From NCBI GenBank assembly GCA_905182855.1, contig CAJJDA010000002.1, forward strand, positions 1-64,000: a stretch of 64,000 bases of DNA. The letters run 5' to 3'. Shown piece by piece: positions 35,518-44,885 of the stretch. Below the pieces are notes generated by a model. The model did not search any database and was not told where the DNA came from. It saw nothing but the letters and a program-made list of their open reading frames with translations. Origin of the DNA: a gamma proteobacterium HTCC2207. GTDB lineage: Bacteria; Pseudomonadota; Gammaproteobacteria; Pseudomonadales; Porticoccaceae. A program made the translations under genes and the position numbers. Positions within the stretch are counted from its first letter, which is position 1; the number at the start of each line of letters is the position of its first letter.

Positions 35518-36411
35518 CTAATATCCCTCAGGCGCCGAGGCTGGCATACTCGGATAAATAGCCTGTGGTTGCCAGTGAGATCTAGCCCAGTTCAATATTT
35601 CACTGACATCGAGTCTTTGTAGAACCGGCGGCGGGCGTTGCTGCAGCCAAGCTAGAGCCATCCAAAGATTGACCGATTCACGGCCAGCAACGAGAGCGGC
35701 AGCATGGTGTTGTTTGCTGAGCTTTTGTCTGTCTTGGTTTAAGGCGACCGGCAGGTGTGCATACTCTGGCTTGCGATAGCCGAGGCACTGCTGAAGGAAT
35801 ATTTGCCTTGGCGTGGAATCGAGGAGATCTGATCCACGCATTATATGCGTGATACCCTGAAATTCGTCATCGACCACAACGGCCAGTTGGTATGAAAACA
35901 GACCGTCTCGGCGACGCACCGTAAAGTCGCCCACCTCGCCATTCAGGTGCTGCTCAAACCGCCCCATGATCTGATCATCAAACCACTGTGTCCCGGTATT
36001 ATCATCCAGACACAGGCGCAGTGTCGCATTGTCGTCCTGCAGCTGCAGATCACGGCACTGTCTATCGTAGACACCCCCAAGGCGGACAATGCGTTGGCGA
36101 TTGCATTGGCAGGAGTAGACTAGGCCTTTGTTTTTGAGTTGATTGAGGGCCTCAATGTAGCTGTCCTGACGATCACTTTGATAGAGGACAGTTTTATCCC
36201 ACAGCAGTCCGTGGGCTTCGAGTTGAGCCAGTATCTGGGAGGCTGCTCCGGGCATCTCACGCGGAGGGTCGATGTCCTCCATACGAAGTAACCACTGTCC
36301 GGCGTACTGTTTACTGTCTAAAAAACTTGCGACGGCACTCACCAGAGAACCGAAGTGAAGTGGCCCTGTCGGAGAGGGGGCAAAGCGACCAATACGGGTT
36401 ACGACTGACAT
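35518..36411 (-). CDS. gluQ: Glutamyl-Q tRNA(Asp) synthetase
   Basis: A 297-residue truncated glutamyl-tRNA synthetase paralog that attaches glutamate to queuosine of tRNA-Asp. The catalytic core is kept: RIGRFAPSPTGPLHFGSLVSA with the HIGH-like HFGS, Zn-ligand region YSCQCNRQRI, and KLSKQ as the KMSKS-like motif; the anticodon domain is absent. ATG 36411 is preferred to the longer ORF because it gives the family N-terminus. dksA lies upstream with a strong hairpin between the two. Confidence 0.93.
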   Translation of the reverse strand: MSVVTRIGRFAPSPTGPLHFGSLVSAVASFLDSKQYAGQWLLRMEDIDPPREMPGAASQILAQLEAHGLLWDKTVLYQSDRQDSYIEALNQLKNKGLVYSCQCNRQRIVRLGGVYDRQCRDLQLQDDNATLRLCLDDNTGTQWFDDQIMGRFEQHLNGEVGDFTVRRRDGLFSYQLAVVVDDEFQGITHIMRGSDLLDSTPRQIFLQQCLGYRKPEYAHLPVALNQDRQKLSKQHHAAALVAGRESVNLWMALAWLQQRPPPVLQRLDVSEILNWARSHWQPQAIYPSMPASAPEGY

Positions 36412-36419
36412 AAGTATGC

Positions 36420-36462
36420 CCAGCGATGCCTCAGACAAAGAATTTGCCTCAGGCATCGCTGG
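36420..36462 (-). promoter_or_regulatory. 12-bp inverted repeat hairpin between dksA and gluQ
   Basis: CCAGCGATGCCT and its exact reverse complement AGGCATCGCTGG are separated by 19 bases. It sits between the dksA stop and the gluQ start. There is no T-run in either direction, so it is a processing or attenuating structure for the dksA-gluQ transcript rather than a standard terminator. Confidence 0.6.
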
Positions 36463-36471
36463 CGGCTGTGA

Positions 36472-36954
36472 TTAGCCGCCGGTAATCTGTCGTTCTTTGA
36501 TTTCGTCAAGAGTCTTGCAGTCGACACAGAGGTCAGCGGTAGGGCGAGCTTCCAATCTGCGGATACCAATATCGACGCCACATTGGTCACAAAAGCCGTA
36601 GTCATCTTCCTCAACGCGCAATAGGGTCTTATCAATTTTTTTTATGAGCTTGCGTTCGCGGTCACGAGTTCGAAGCTCAAGACTGAACTCTTCTTCTTGC
36701 GTCGCGCGGTCAGCGGGATCTGGAAAATTTGCCGCTTCGTCTTTCATATGCGTCACAGTGCGGTCAACTTCTTCCATCAGCTCAAGCCGCCAAGCCTTAA
36801 GAATAGCTTTAAAGTGATCGCGCTGGTCATTGCACATGTACTCTTCCCTCTTCTTTTCCACGTAGGGAGCAAGACCATGAAGAGTAAGAGATTTAGCGGC
36901 AGTCTCAGCCGTTATCTTGGGCTTCTTTGCCGTCTGTGTTTTTGCTATTGGCAT
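36472..36954 (-). CDS. dksA: RNA polymerase-binding transcription factor DksA
   Basis: A 160-residue DksA that enters the secondary channel of RNA polymerase and acts with ppGpp. It has the coiled-coil tip region DEAANFPDPADRATQEEEF with the DxxDxA acidic tip residues, and a four-Cys zinc finger: CDQCG at about residue 121 and CVDC at about 142. Length is normal. It precedes gluQ as in most gammaproteobacteria. The N-terminal 40 residues are Lys/Thr-rich. Confidence 0.96.
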   Translation of the reverse strand: MPIAKTQTAKKPKITAETAAKSLTLHGLAPYVEKKREEYMCNDQRDHFKAILKAWRLELMEEVDRTVTHMKDEAANFPDPADRATQEEEFSLELRTRDRERKLIKKIDKTLLRVEEDDYGFCDQCGVDIGIRRLEARPTADLCVDCKTLDEIKERQITGG

Positions 36955-37191
36955 GAATAAAATCCGACGTTGATTTCAAGCTAAAAATTAGACCCGCCGT
37001 TATAGTTATTTTCGAGCAATATATCAAGGAATATTTCTCTTTTGGCGACATAAAGTTACACTATCCTAATTTTTAATGGCCGCGCATCAGGGCGTTATTA
37101 CATTTTTGATGGTTATCCGGTTTATCTACAGATCGTATCATTGCCTTGTGCGCGCGATTTAAGTTTCAGGAGCCTTAGCTAAAAAAAGCCT

Positions 37192-37920
37192 ATGAAAAAT
37201 AATCCCCCTTTGTTTTCTGGGACCTTTGTTAAGCGCTATAAGCGCTTTTTTGCAGATGTGGTTGACCAGCAAGGCAATACGATTACACTTCACTGCCCCA
37301 ACACTGGCTCAATGAAAAATTGCTTAGTGGAGGGTTCCTGCTGTTGGTATTCAATCTCCGAAAATCCGCAACGTAAACTGGCCGGTACGCTAGAAATCGT
37401 TACCACGAGCCATGGACAATTAGCCGGTGTTAACACATCGAGACCCAACCACCTCGTGCGTGAAGCGATAGAGGCTGGCCTCGTGCCTGAGCTCCGAGGT
37501 TATCAACAGATTCGCTCAGAGGTTCTCTATGGTAACGAAAAGAGTCGCGTTGATCTGTTACTTGAGGACCCAGTGCTGGGCCGCTGCTATATCGAGGTTA
37601 AAAATGTCACGTTAGATAAGGGTAATAATTTGGCCGAGTTTCCGGACTCGGTAACGAGCAGGGGCGCAAAGCATTTACGCGAGTTAATGATCATGGTTGC
37701 CGAGGGTCATCGAGCAGTATTATTTTTTTGTGTACAATTGACTGGCGCCGAGCGAGCGGAGGTTGCGAAGAATATTGATCCCGTCTACGCCGAGACTATG
37801 GTTCAGGCCGTCGCTGCGGGGGTGCAAGTTATCGCTTGGCGGGCAGCGCTCTCCCCCGAAGAAATTATTTTAGAGCGGGCCATCAGTTGTCTTCAAGATC
37901 TGCCAGAGCCTGTTCTCTGA
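37192..37920 (+). CDS. sfsA: Sugar fermentation stimulation protein SfsA
   Basis: A 242-residue SfsA protein. PLFSGTFVKRYKRFFADVV and HCPNTGSMKNCLVEGSCCWYS are the hallmark N-terminal motifs, and the nuclease-like core shows SRVDLLL and YIEVKNVTL. Suggested roles are nucleic acid binding or hydrolysis and effects on maltose metabolism; the true role is unsettled. Typically located near dksA and gluQ. It overlaps the convergent Rieske gene by 38 bp. Confidence 0.93.
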   Translation: MKNNPPLFSGTFVKRYKRFFADVVDQQGNTITLHCPNTGSMKNCLVEGSCCWYSISENPQRKLAGTLEIVTTSHGQLAGVNTSRPNHLVREAIEAGLVPELRGYQQIRSEVLYGNEKSRVDLLLEDPVLGRCYIEVKNVTLDKGNNLAEFPDSVTSRGAKHLRELMIMVAEGHRAVLFFCVQLTGAERAEVAKNIDPVYAETMVQAVAAGVQVIAWRAALSPEEIILERAISCLQDLPEPVL

Positions 37921-38293
37921 GGTTTATGGGCGCCGCGGGCATGGATTGGTTTGCAGCCACGTAAAACATTCGCTCTTCCCTGCGCAATACAACCGACATT
38001 AATCGATCGCCCGAGCAGGGTCCGGCAATACATTCGCCGTCATCGATTTGGAATAGTGCGCCATGGGATGAACACTGTATTAAGGTGCCTTCGAGGTCGA
38101 GAAATCTATCCGGCATCCAATTCAGGGGAATACCCAAATGGGGGCAGATGTTCCAGTAGGCATAAAGTTGGTCCTCTTGACGCACCGCAAATAGACGTCG
38201 CCCATTAATATCCAACTCAATGGCCTGTCGCTTCTCTAGGTCGTCGAGGTTGCAAAGGGGTATTTCGCGGTCAAGTATTGAGGAGTTATTCAT
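37883..38293 (-). CDS. Small Rieske [2Fe-2S] protein
   Basis: A 136-residue soluble Rieske-domain protein. Cluster ligands are in CPHLGIPLNW at about 51-60 and CSSHGALF at about 74-81. It lacks a membrane anchor, so it is a ferredoxin-like electron carrier or an oxygenase-like component, not a bc1 subunit. Possible partners are not adjacent. The 3' end overlaps sfsA by 38 bp on the other strand. Confidence 0.85.
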   Translation of the reverse strand: MNNSSILDREIPLCNLDDLEKRQAIELDINGRRLFAVRQEDQLYAYWNICPHLGIPLNWMPDRFLDLEGTLIQCSSHGALFQIDDGECIAGPCSGDRLMSVVLRREERMFYVAANQSMPAAPINLREQALADLEDN

Positions 38294-38738
38294 AGATTAG
38301 TGCCTTAACGTTATGGTCGCTTTTAGCTGCTGTTCTTCATAGAGAAATAATAGCGCGATCAAAAGCATCTAGGTTTAGGGCGAGATAGGCAGCGTTGCTG
38401 TACAGGGCATTCATCGACTCCATGCCATGAGTGTAAAGTCTTATTGTTGGCGTCGACAAGTAAAAATTTTACGCTTTCGCGAACCTATTCAGGATTTTGA
38501 TTCTAAGGGCGCTATCAAAGTATGGTCTAAAGCGATGGTGGGCTTTTAAGACTAGCGATATCTCGCTAGTATCCTCAGGTTATTCGCGCCATCTCCCAAG
38601 ACTTTGGCACTCCGTCGAGCGACATGGTCTAGTATGGTTGACGAGACATTTAATAATTTAGGCTATACTTATCGCCTATCACCTAACAAACTCCGAGACA
38701 TTATTGATGTTGACGATCCTTAGTACTGGGGCTGAATA
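38294..38738. other. 445-bp gene-poor interval
   Basis: No recognised gene. It contains a small ORF of 40 codons (ATG 38427 to TAA 38549, product with FREPIQDFDSKG) that I cannot assign, and a perfect hairpin ACTAGCGA-TATC-TCGCTAGT at 38551-38570 without a T-run. The D,D-peptidase gene starts at 38739, so promoter elements for it probably lie at the right end. Confidence 0.4.
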
Positions 38739-39425
38739 TTGACTGCGACTGATCACGATATATTAACGGGTACCACTGAGCGACATCTCGTCCCGCTTGA
38801 CGGTGCATCTTCGTTACTCGTGCATGCGCAGGTGGTAGAGCCTTTGGCGGAGCTTCAGACTTTGGCGGCGAGCCAGGGGTTTGATTTGCGAGTTTGTAGT
38901 GGCTTTCGATCCTTTGACCGGCAGATGATAATTTGGAATGAAAAGGTTAAAGGAATACGTTCAACTCTGGATCATGATGGTCGATCTCTCAGCCTTGACT
39001 CACTGAATGCCTGGCAAAAAATTCAGGCGATAATGCGGTGGTCAGCACTCCCAGGTGCGTCGAGACATCATTGGGGCACGGATATGGATATCTATGATGC
39101 CGCCGCCATGCCTGAGGGCTACCAAATTCAGCTGACGCCAGATGAAGTGCAGGGGGCGGGCATTTTTTCGCCTATGCATAACTGGCTGGATAGTGCATTA
39201 ATGGCGGATAATAGTGCCCTTGGCTTTTATAGGCCCTACGGCAAAGATCGCGGGGGCGTGGCCCCAGAGCGCTGGCATATTAGTTATGCGCCATTGGCTG
39301 ATATCTATGCTCAGAGGCTCAGTAGCGAGGTTATTGCTCAGCAGTTGCGTGGTACCGACCTGCTGCTGCTCGATGAGGTGGTAACGCGACTCAACGAGAT
39401 CGTCGAGCGCTTTGTGAGAGTCTGA
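38739..39425 (+). CDS. M15-family D-alanyl-D-alanine carboxypeptidase
   Basis: A 228-residue LAS-type (VanY-like) zinc peptidase. ASRHHWGTDMDIYD at about residues 105-118 supplies a His and an Asp zinc ligand, and PERWHISYAP at about 175 supplies the third His; the conserved SGFRSFDRQ is upstream. It cleaves D-Ala-D-Ala in peptidoglycan stem peptides or ligands. No clear signal peptide is seen at the N-terminus. The start is TTG with GGGG ten bases before it; an upstream ATG is not available. Confidence 0.85.
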   Translation: MTATDHDILTGTTERHLVPLDGASSLLVHAQVVEPLAELQTLAASQGFDLRVCSGFRSFDRQMIIWNEKVKGIRSTLDHDGRSLSLDSLNAWQKIQAIMRWSALPGASRHHWGTDMDIYDAAAMPEGYQIQLTPDEVQGAGIFSPMHNWLDSALMADNSALGFYRPYGKDRGGVAPERWHISYAPLADIYAQRLSSEVIAQQLRGTDLLLLDEVVTRLNEIVERFVRV

Positions 39426-39483
39426 TCTCACTAAACTACGTAGCGGGGTTACTTAATAACCTAACTCACAGGACGGTTACACC

Positions 39484-40269
39484 ATGAAGATAGATGACCC
39501 ACTTTGGAATATTATTGTCACTGATGCTCAGGAGGCCAGCGCCCATGAGCCGGTCATGGCACCTTTTTTTCAGGCAGCGATTCTCAACCATGATAGTTTA
39601 GAGGCGGCGTTAAGTTATCATTTAGCCGAACAGCTGGGCGACCCCATAGTGCCCGTCGAACCGCTGTCAATGGTGATCGCTGAGGCATTGCGTGCCGATC
39701 CTAGTATCGGTCGCTGTATTCGTCTGGATATTGAGGCGTATTTTGAGCGGGACGCTGCCTGTGAACGCCATATCACCCCCATTCTCTTTTTTAAAGGCTT
39801 TCAGGCGCTGCAATTACAGCGTATATCGCATTGGTTGTGGCACCGTGACCGGAGGGTCCTCGCGCTATTTTTCCAAAATAGAATTTCAGAGACCTTTGCA
39901 ATTGATATCCACCCTGGGGCGAAGATTGGCTCTGGCATTATGATCGATCACGGGACCGGTTTGGTGATTGGAGAGACCGCGATTATTGGCAATGATGTAT
40001 CAATTTTGCACTCGGTTACCCTCGGAGGCAGTGGCTGCGTCGGCGGCGATCGTCATCCTAAGATTGGCGATGGGGTGATGATTTCAGTGGGCGCTAAGAT
40101 CCTGGGAAATATTACTATCGGTGAGGGTAGCAAAGTGGGTGCTGGTAGTCTGGTCTTAGACGATGTTCCTGCGCATGTAACCGTGGCAGGTGTGCCAGCC
40201 AAGATCGTTGGCCGCCCTGATGGAGATGCACCAGCACTGGAAATGGACCAGTGCTTAGACGCCGTATAG
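39484..40269 (+). CDS. cysE: Serine O-acetyltransferase (copy 1)
   Basis: A 261-residue CysE catalysing acetyl-CoA-dependent O-acetylation of serine for cysteine synthesis. The helical N-terminal half is followed by the left-handed hexapeptide repeat: IDIHPGAKIGSGIMIDHGTGLVIGET, LGGSGCVGGDRHPKIGDG and VPAHVTVAGVPAKIVG. Active-site His and Asp residues of the DHGTG and GDRHP motifs are kept. A second, divergent copy is at 45863-46660. It is 58 bp after the peptidase gene. Confidence 0.95.
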   Translation: MKIDDPLWNIIVTDAQEASAHEPVMAPFFQAAILNHDSLEAALSYHLAEQLGDPIVPVEPLSMVIAEALRADPSIGRCIRLDIEAYFERDAACERHITPILFFKGFQALQLQRISHWLWHRDRRVLALFFQNRISETFAIDIHPGAKIGSGIMIDHGTGLVIGETAIIGNDVSILHSVTLGGSGCVGGDRHPKIGDGVMISVGAKILGNITIGEGSKVGAGSLVLDDVPAHVTVAGVPAKIVGRPDGDAPALEMDQCLDAV

Positions 40270-40497
40270 TTGTTACTGCGGACGCAGTTAGGAATCTTAA
40301 GCCGCGCCTCGGCCGCAATATTATCTCTGTGCTGGATGATAACCGGTATGAAAAAATTATTTTCTAAGGTAGATAAACCAACGAATCTTTAACATTGCAC
40401 GTGTTATTTCTTTGGCGTACTTTTCGCCGAATTTTAGGTTATCTTTTGATCAGTTTTTTATTGTATTTATGCAATTATTCTCTGCATTTCTCTATTT

Positions 40498-41333
40498 GCA
40501 GCTTCAGTGGATTATAATAATTTGGCACCCGCCTCGGTGATCTGGATTATGATCTGTCTCGCACTATTTGTTTCCATAATAGGCTGGGTGCTCGGTTTAG
40601 GTGTAATCTAGCAAGCTAAAGTACAAGCGAACAAGATTACAGAATATGATTTTAAAAGCCGCTATTCGCAGGAAGATGCAGCGGCACCAGGCTTTGATAA
40701 AGGTTTAACTTATTTTGAGACTGTATTTGCTTTTGAAACTGATCCTTGACTTAGGGGGTTGGTAACGCTTACCGAAGCCGGAAATGTGAAAGCTGCAAAG
40801 TATCTTGGGTTCATTTACGCTAATGGTTACCGGGTTTTTCAAGATGCTGCTGAAGCAGAAAAGTGTCTAAAAATATTGGATAAACTTTCAGAGGAGGTTG
40901 CGGTGTGAGGGGCTAATATTGAGACTTACGATGAGGGCGATATTGCATATAGTGAAGGTGATCTTCTCACGGCTTTTAAGAGTTGGAAAACGCTAGCAGA
41001 CGATGGATATATTCGCGCGCATTTTTCTGTAGGTAAGATGCGTAACTAGGGTGAAGGTGCTTCGTAAGATTATACAGAGGGCGTCAAGTGGTATCGACTT
41101 GCGGTAAAGCAGGGACATGATAATGCGCAAATCGGCCTAGGAATGAGTTATCTGAAAGGTTGGGGCGTTCCGGTAGATCTGCGAATGGCCCATATGTGGC
41201 TCTGCTGGCTGCTGTTTCACACGGAAACAGCAAAGTTGGAAGTGATCTCGGTCCAACATTTAAAAATAAAGTAGCCACGCGGATGACACTTGAAGACCAG
41301 CAAAAATCCGGTGTCATGGCTAAGACGTGTTGA
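40498..41333 (+). pseudogene. Decayed Sel1-repeat (TPR-like) protein gene
   Basis: No ORF over 100 codons survives, but one frame reads as a Sel1-repeat protein: a membrane helix (MICLALFVSIIGWVLGLG), then AAKYLGFIYANGYRV, GDLLTAFKSWKTLADDG and WYRLAVKQGHDNAQIGLG. Five in-frame stops cut it: TAG 40609, TGA 40747, TGA 40906, TAG 41047, TAA 41065. After about 41190 homology changes frame (LAAVSHGNSKVGSD, VATRMTLEDQQKSG) and ends at TGA 41331. Three stop types and one frameshift argue for nonsense decay and against recoding. The left end is not defined. Confidence 0.8.
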
Positions 41334-41562
41334 TTTAGTGAATGCAGTAAATGAGCGAAATTTGATCTGGCTGTTCTAAATCGCGATAATTCCGAAAGAT
41401 TCAGCGCCTCTGAGCCATACGATCTTAAGTCGGAGGGGACTGGTCTCAGCCATGCTATTTGAAGTGGAAGGGGAGCGAGTCTCGAACGCGCATCTTTCAG
41501 CCTGCCGAGGTATCGTCAAGCACACTAATGGGGTTCAAACATTTTGGCTCGCCAATGCAGGT

Positions 41563-42807
41563 TTATAGACAGATTCTAACCAGGTGTAGGATCTGTTTTT
41601 CCAATAATTTTTGCCGCTCCTCGGGAAAGCCCTGCAGGATAAAACAATTATCATCGAAGGATTGAAATCTCGCTATAGACGAAAGCTGGTCGATATCATA
41701 CTCCTTGGTATGCAGGCCAATCAGGCCCTCTTGCAGCTGGCCAGACAGGTCTCTGGACTGATGCTTGAGCGCAGCCAGGCCCTCATGGAAGCTAAATAGC
41801 GGCAAGCTGGGTAGGTCGTCACTGCATAGCGCCCAATTAATCTCCAGATCGACACCTAGCTCTCCACCGAGACGCTCAAGCAACTGTTGCAGAGAATAAA
41901 CCGCCATTAGGCAGACCAGTAGGTGCTGCTTGGAAGGCTGTGTTGAGCGAATATAAAAACAAATATCGCCGACTCCACCCTCGACTCGCTGCCCCCCATA
42001 TAGCTCTAATGCACGTTGAGTACAGTAGTCGATTTTGTCCAATAAGCGCTCGAGATTTTCGCGATTTAGTTGGGCGTTTAGACGCTGGCGATTCTTGACT
42101 GTGGCGCAGACCAGGCTGTAGTAATAGCCGGTACTCGAATTTTCATCCGCAGAACTCGACGAAGCTAGTAATGGCTGTATTCGAGCCTCAAGTGCACTAA
42201 TTTCATCAATCATAGGCTCGGCAGTACCTGGTAGCCGGCTCGTTAGGATGAGAATTCGACGGAAAAACTGTTCGGCAAACTGGTGGCATAGATAGGTGCA
42301 CAGCGCGGTAAAAAGCAGCCACAGAAGCAGCCAGCTAAAAAGGACATTACGATATTGCTGATAGATAGGTTGGCTATCGACCGCCACATAAATTGTACCA
42401 ATCTGAGTATCCTGTAACTCGATATCGCGACTGATGATCTCCAGAGTATCTGGCTTGTCGCCAGCGGTTTTACTCTGTGCGATTAACTGGTTGTCGTTGT
42501 CATAAACACTGGCGCTGAAGATGGCTTGATCTGCAGTTGCCCGACGCAATGCGACCTGAACACTGATTGTGTCCTCATTAAACAGGGAGCTGCGAATTAG
42601 TTCTACCAACTGGTTAACTGACAGTTCACTTTTTTCCATTACCACGTCATTCGATAGTTTGGACGTATAGCTAGATAGAAGGATAGTGCTGAGAAATCCT
42701 AGTATTAGGCAGGCAAAAAATACTGCGACAGGCAGCTTTATTGCCATCGAATATCGACGATACATTCTATGTGCCCTGAATTTAATTGCAGTTAATTTGC
42801 CTCGCAT
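41563..42807 (-). CDS. AhpA/YtjB-like membrane protein next to serB
   Basis: A 414-residue protein with two membrane helices (about 22-46 and 155-180) flanking a periplasmic loop, a layout typical of the family next to serB in Pseudomonas and E. coli (YtjB/Smp, AhpA). The C-terminal part is cytoplasmic and may relate to a cyclase-like fold, but I see no clear catalytic motif. AGGATAGA precedes ATG 42807. It is divergent from serB with 61 bp between. A proposed link to hemolysis or virulence in other bacteria is not something the sequence shows. Confidence 0.7.
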   Translation of the reverse strand: MRGKLTAIKFRAHRMYRRYSMAIKLPVAVFFACLILGFLSTILLSSYTSKLSNDVVMEKSELSVNQLVELIRSSLFNEDTISVQVALRRATADQAIFSASVYDNDNQLIAQSKTAGDKPDTLEIISRDIELQDTQIGTIYVAVDSQPIYQQYRNVLFSWLLLWLLFTALCTYLCHQFAEQFFRRILILTSRLPGTAEPMIDEISALEARIQPLLASSSSADENSSTGYYYSLVCATVKNRQRLNAQLNRENLERLLDKIDYCTQRALELYGGQRVEGGVGDICFYIRSTQPSKQHLLVCLMAVYSLQQLLERLGGELGVDLEINWALCSDDLPSLPLFSFHEGLAALKHQSRDLSGQLQEGLIGLHTKEYDIDQLSSIARFQSFDDNCFILQGFPEERQKLLEKQILHLVRICL

Positions 42808-42868
42808 TCTATCCTATTCCCACAGCTTTTATATAATGGCGGCATAATAATCACCTTGGCTGGAATCT

Positions 42869-44092
42869 GTGAAAGATATTTTGTTAATAACTGTGTCAGG
42901 TCAGGATAAACCTGGCGTCACCAGTGCCGTAGCCGACGTTCTATCGCGCTACGCTGTCACCATGCTCGATATAGGCCAGGCGGTGATTCACGATCAGTTG
43001 AATCTGGGTATTCTCGTCGCAATACCGCTGAGGACCCAGACCTCTTCAGTTACCGATGAGGTGTTGGCGTGTTTAAAAACCTTAGGTATGCAGGCAAGAT
43101 TTTCATCGATTTCTGAACAACGTTATCAGCGTTGGGTCGAACAGCAGGGTAAGCGGCGTCATATTGTGACCCTTTTGGCGCGTAAAATTGATGCATGCCA
43201 TCTGGCTGCAGTAACCAGAGTTACTAGCGAGCAGGGTCTTAATATAGACAAAATTGTGCGCATGTCCGGCAGAATTAAGCTTGATGAGTCCGATCGCCTA
43301 GGGCGTGCATGCGTTGAATTTTCAGCCCGTGGCACACCGCATAGTGCTACTCAATTGCGCAGCTCGCTGCTTGAGTTAGCGGGTCAACAGAATATAGACA
43401 TCGCCTATCAGGAAGATGACATCTACCGTCGCAATCGCAAACTGGTCGTGTTTGATATGGACTCTACCTTAATTGACGCGGAGGTGATTGACGAGCTGGC
43501 CAAGGAAGCCGGTGTTGGCAAGCAGGTTGCGGCCATCACCGAGGCAGCTATGCAGGGCGAAATCGACTTCAACGACAGCTTTGCTCAGCGGTTAGCGCTA
43601 CTCGAAGGGCTGAGTGAAGACGTTTTACAGTCGGTGGCAGAACGGCTCAGGTTAAATGAAGGTGCGGAGCATCTTATTAAAAGCTTAAAACAGCTCGGTT
43701 TTAAAACCGCTATTATTTCCGGTGGTTTTACCTTTTTTGGCCGCTACTTGCAGAGTATTTTGGATGTCGACTATGTCTATGCTAATGAGTTGGATGTTGT
43801 TAATGGTTTCGTCACTGGGCGAGTGCAGGGCGAGATTATCAATGGCATGCGCAAGGCGGAGCTGCTGTGCGAAATCGCTGCAAAAGAAGGCCTGCTCCTA
43901 GAGCAGGTTATTGCTGTGGGCGATGGTGCTAATGATTTGCCAATGTTGGCGATTGCCGGACTTGGTATTGCGTTTAGGGCGAAGCCATTGGTCAGGGCAT
44001 CAGCTAAACAGGCATTATCAAACGTTGGCCTAGATGGCATTCTTTACCTTTTGGGATACAGCGATAAAGATATTGCTACTCTAGGGGTTTAG
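42869..44092 (+). CDS. serB: Phosphoserine phosphatase
   Basis: A 407-residue SerB with two N-terminal ACT-like domains (about residues 1-170) and a HAD phosphatase domain. FDMDSTLIDAEVIDELA at about 195 holds the nucleophile DxDST, ISGGFTFFG the second motif, and GDGANDLPML the metal-binding aspartates near 350. It makes serine from phosphoserine in the cytoplasm. The start is GTG. A structured region 44108-44198 follows the stop. Confidence 0.96.
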   Translation: MKDILLITVSGQDKPGVTSAVADVLSRYAVTMLDIGQAVIHDQLNLGILVAIPLRTQTSSVTDEVLACLKTLGMQARFSSISEQRYQRWVEQQGKRRHIVTLLARKIDACHLAAVTRVTSEQGLNIDKIVRMSGRIKLDESDRLGRACVEFSARGTPHSATQLRSSLLELAGQQNIDIAYQEDDIYRRNRKLVVFDMDSTLIDAEVIDELAKEAGVGKQVAAITEAAMQGEIDFNDSFAQRLALLEGLSEDVLQSVAERLRLNEGAEHLIKSLKQLGFKTAIISGGFTFFGRYLQSILDVDYVYANELDVVNGFVTGRVQGEIINGMRKAELLCEIAAKEGLLLEQVIAVGDGANDLPMLAIAGLGIAFRAKPLVRASAKQALSNVGLDGILYLLGYSDKDIATLGV

Positions 44093-44107
44093 AGGTAGTT
44101 GCCAATC

Positions 44108-44198
44108 ATTAGCCATAAATTTACTGGATCACCTTGCGTAGGATTCTCTGTGAGTTCGCGTAGAGGTGCTGTGAAAGCACCTCTGTACTATGGCTAAT
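44108..44198 (+). promoter_or_regulatory. Nested inverted-repeat element between serB and efp
   Basis: ATTAGCCATA (44108-44117) is perfectly complementary to TATGGCTAAT (44189-44198), and inside them AGAGGTGCT-GTGAA-AGCACCTCT (44162-44184) makes a nine-pair hairpin. The whole 91 bases can fold into one structure. It has no T-run. It may be the serB 3' end, an efp leader or a small mobile repeat; all are inference. Confidence 0.5.
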
Positions 44199-44316
44199 TA
44201 AAGGTCGCGGCAGCCGCAATTGGTTCAGCTTTTCCGGGTATCAATATCCAAAACTGGCGAACATCGCCGGCACTTGGAGTATCATGTACCTTTATAATTT
44301 TCGAGACGAGACAATA

Positions 44317-44883
44317 ATGGCCAATTACTCTACTAATGAATTTCGTTCTGGGTTAAAACTCATGTTAGACGGTGATCCGTGCTCGATTCTAGAGAATGAG
44401 TTTGTTAAACCAGGCAAGGGTCAGGCGTTTAGTCGAGTAAAGCTGCGTAACCTTAAAACTGGCCGTGTAATTGAAAAGACGTTCAAATCAGGTGAGTCTC
44501 TTGAAGGCGCTGATGTGCTGGATATGGATATGCAGTATCTCTATGAAGACGGTGAATTTTGGTATTTTATGGAGCCGGACACCTTCGAACAGCATCAGGC
44601 CTCAGAAAATGCGCTCGGCGACGCGGTTAAATGGTTGAGTGAGCAGGATATTTGCGTGGTGACACTCTATAACGGCGCACCACTGTCCGTAGTTCCGCCC
44701 ATTCATGTAGAGTTGGCTATTGCCCAAACGGATCCGGGATTGCGTGGCGACACGGCACAGGGCGGCAGTAAGCCAGCTAAATTGGTAACGGGGGCTATCG
44801 TGAAGGTGCCGTTATTTTTGGAAGAAGGTGAAGTGATCAAGGTGGATACGCGGACCGGTGAGTATCAGGGGCGCGTCAAATAA
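44317..44883 (+). CDS. efp: Elongation factor P
   Basis: A 188-residue EF-P that relieves ribosome stalling at polyproline. The N-terminal KOW-like domain contains [17 protein letters not shown] with K34 in the loop that EpmA lysylates; the C-terminal OB domains end in [13 protein letters not shown]. The track starts 11 codons upstream at MYLYNF; ATG 44317 gives the family start MANYSTNEF. epmA follows three bases later, so modification enzyme and target are co-expressed. Confidence 0.97.
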   Translation: MANYSTNEFRSGLKLMLDGDPCSILENEFVKPGKGQAFSRVKLRNLKTGRVIEKTFKSGESLEGADVLDMDMQYLYEDGEFWYFMEPDTFEQHQASENALGDAVKWLSEQDICVVTLYNGAPLSVVPPIHVELAIAQTDPGLRGDTAQGGSKPAKLVTGAIVKVPLFLEEGEVIKVDTRTGEYQGRVK

Positions 44884-44885
44884 TT

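Noticed and set aside
38551-38570. Perfect hairpin ACTAGCGA-TATC-TCGCTAGT as a terminator
   Set aside because: No T-run on either strand and no gene ends near enough; listed only within the gap.
40609-41067. Stop-codon recoding in the Sel1-like frame
   Set aside because: All three stop codons appear, and a frameshift follows; decay is simpler.
41084-41317. 77-residue minus-strand ORF
   Set aside because: Antisense to the 3' part of the Sel1 pseudogene, with no family features.
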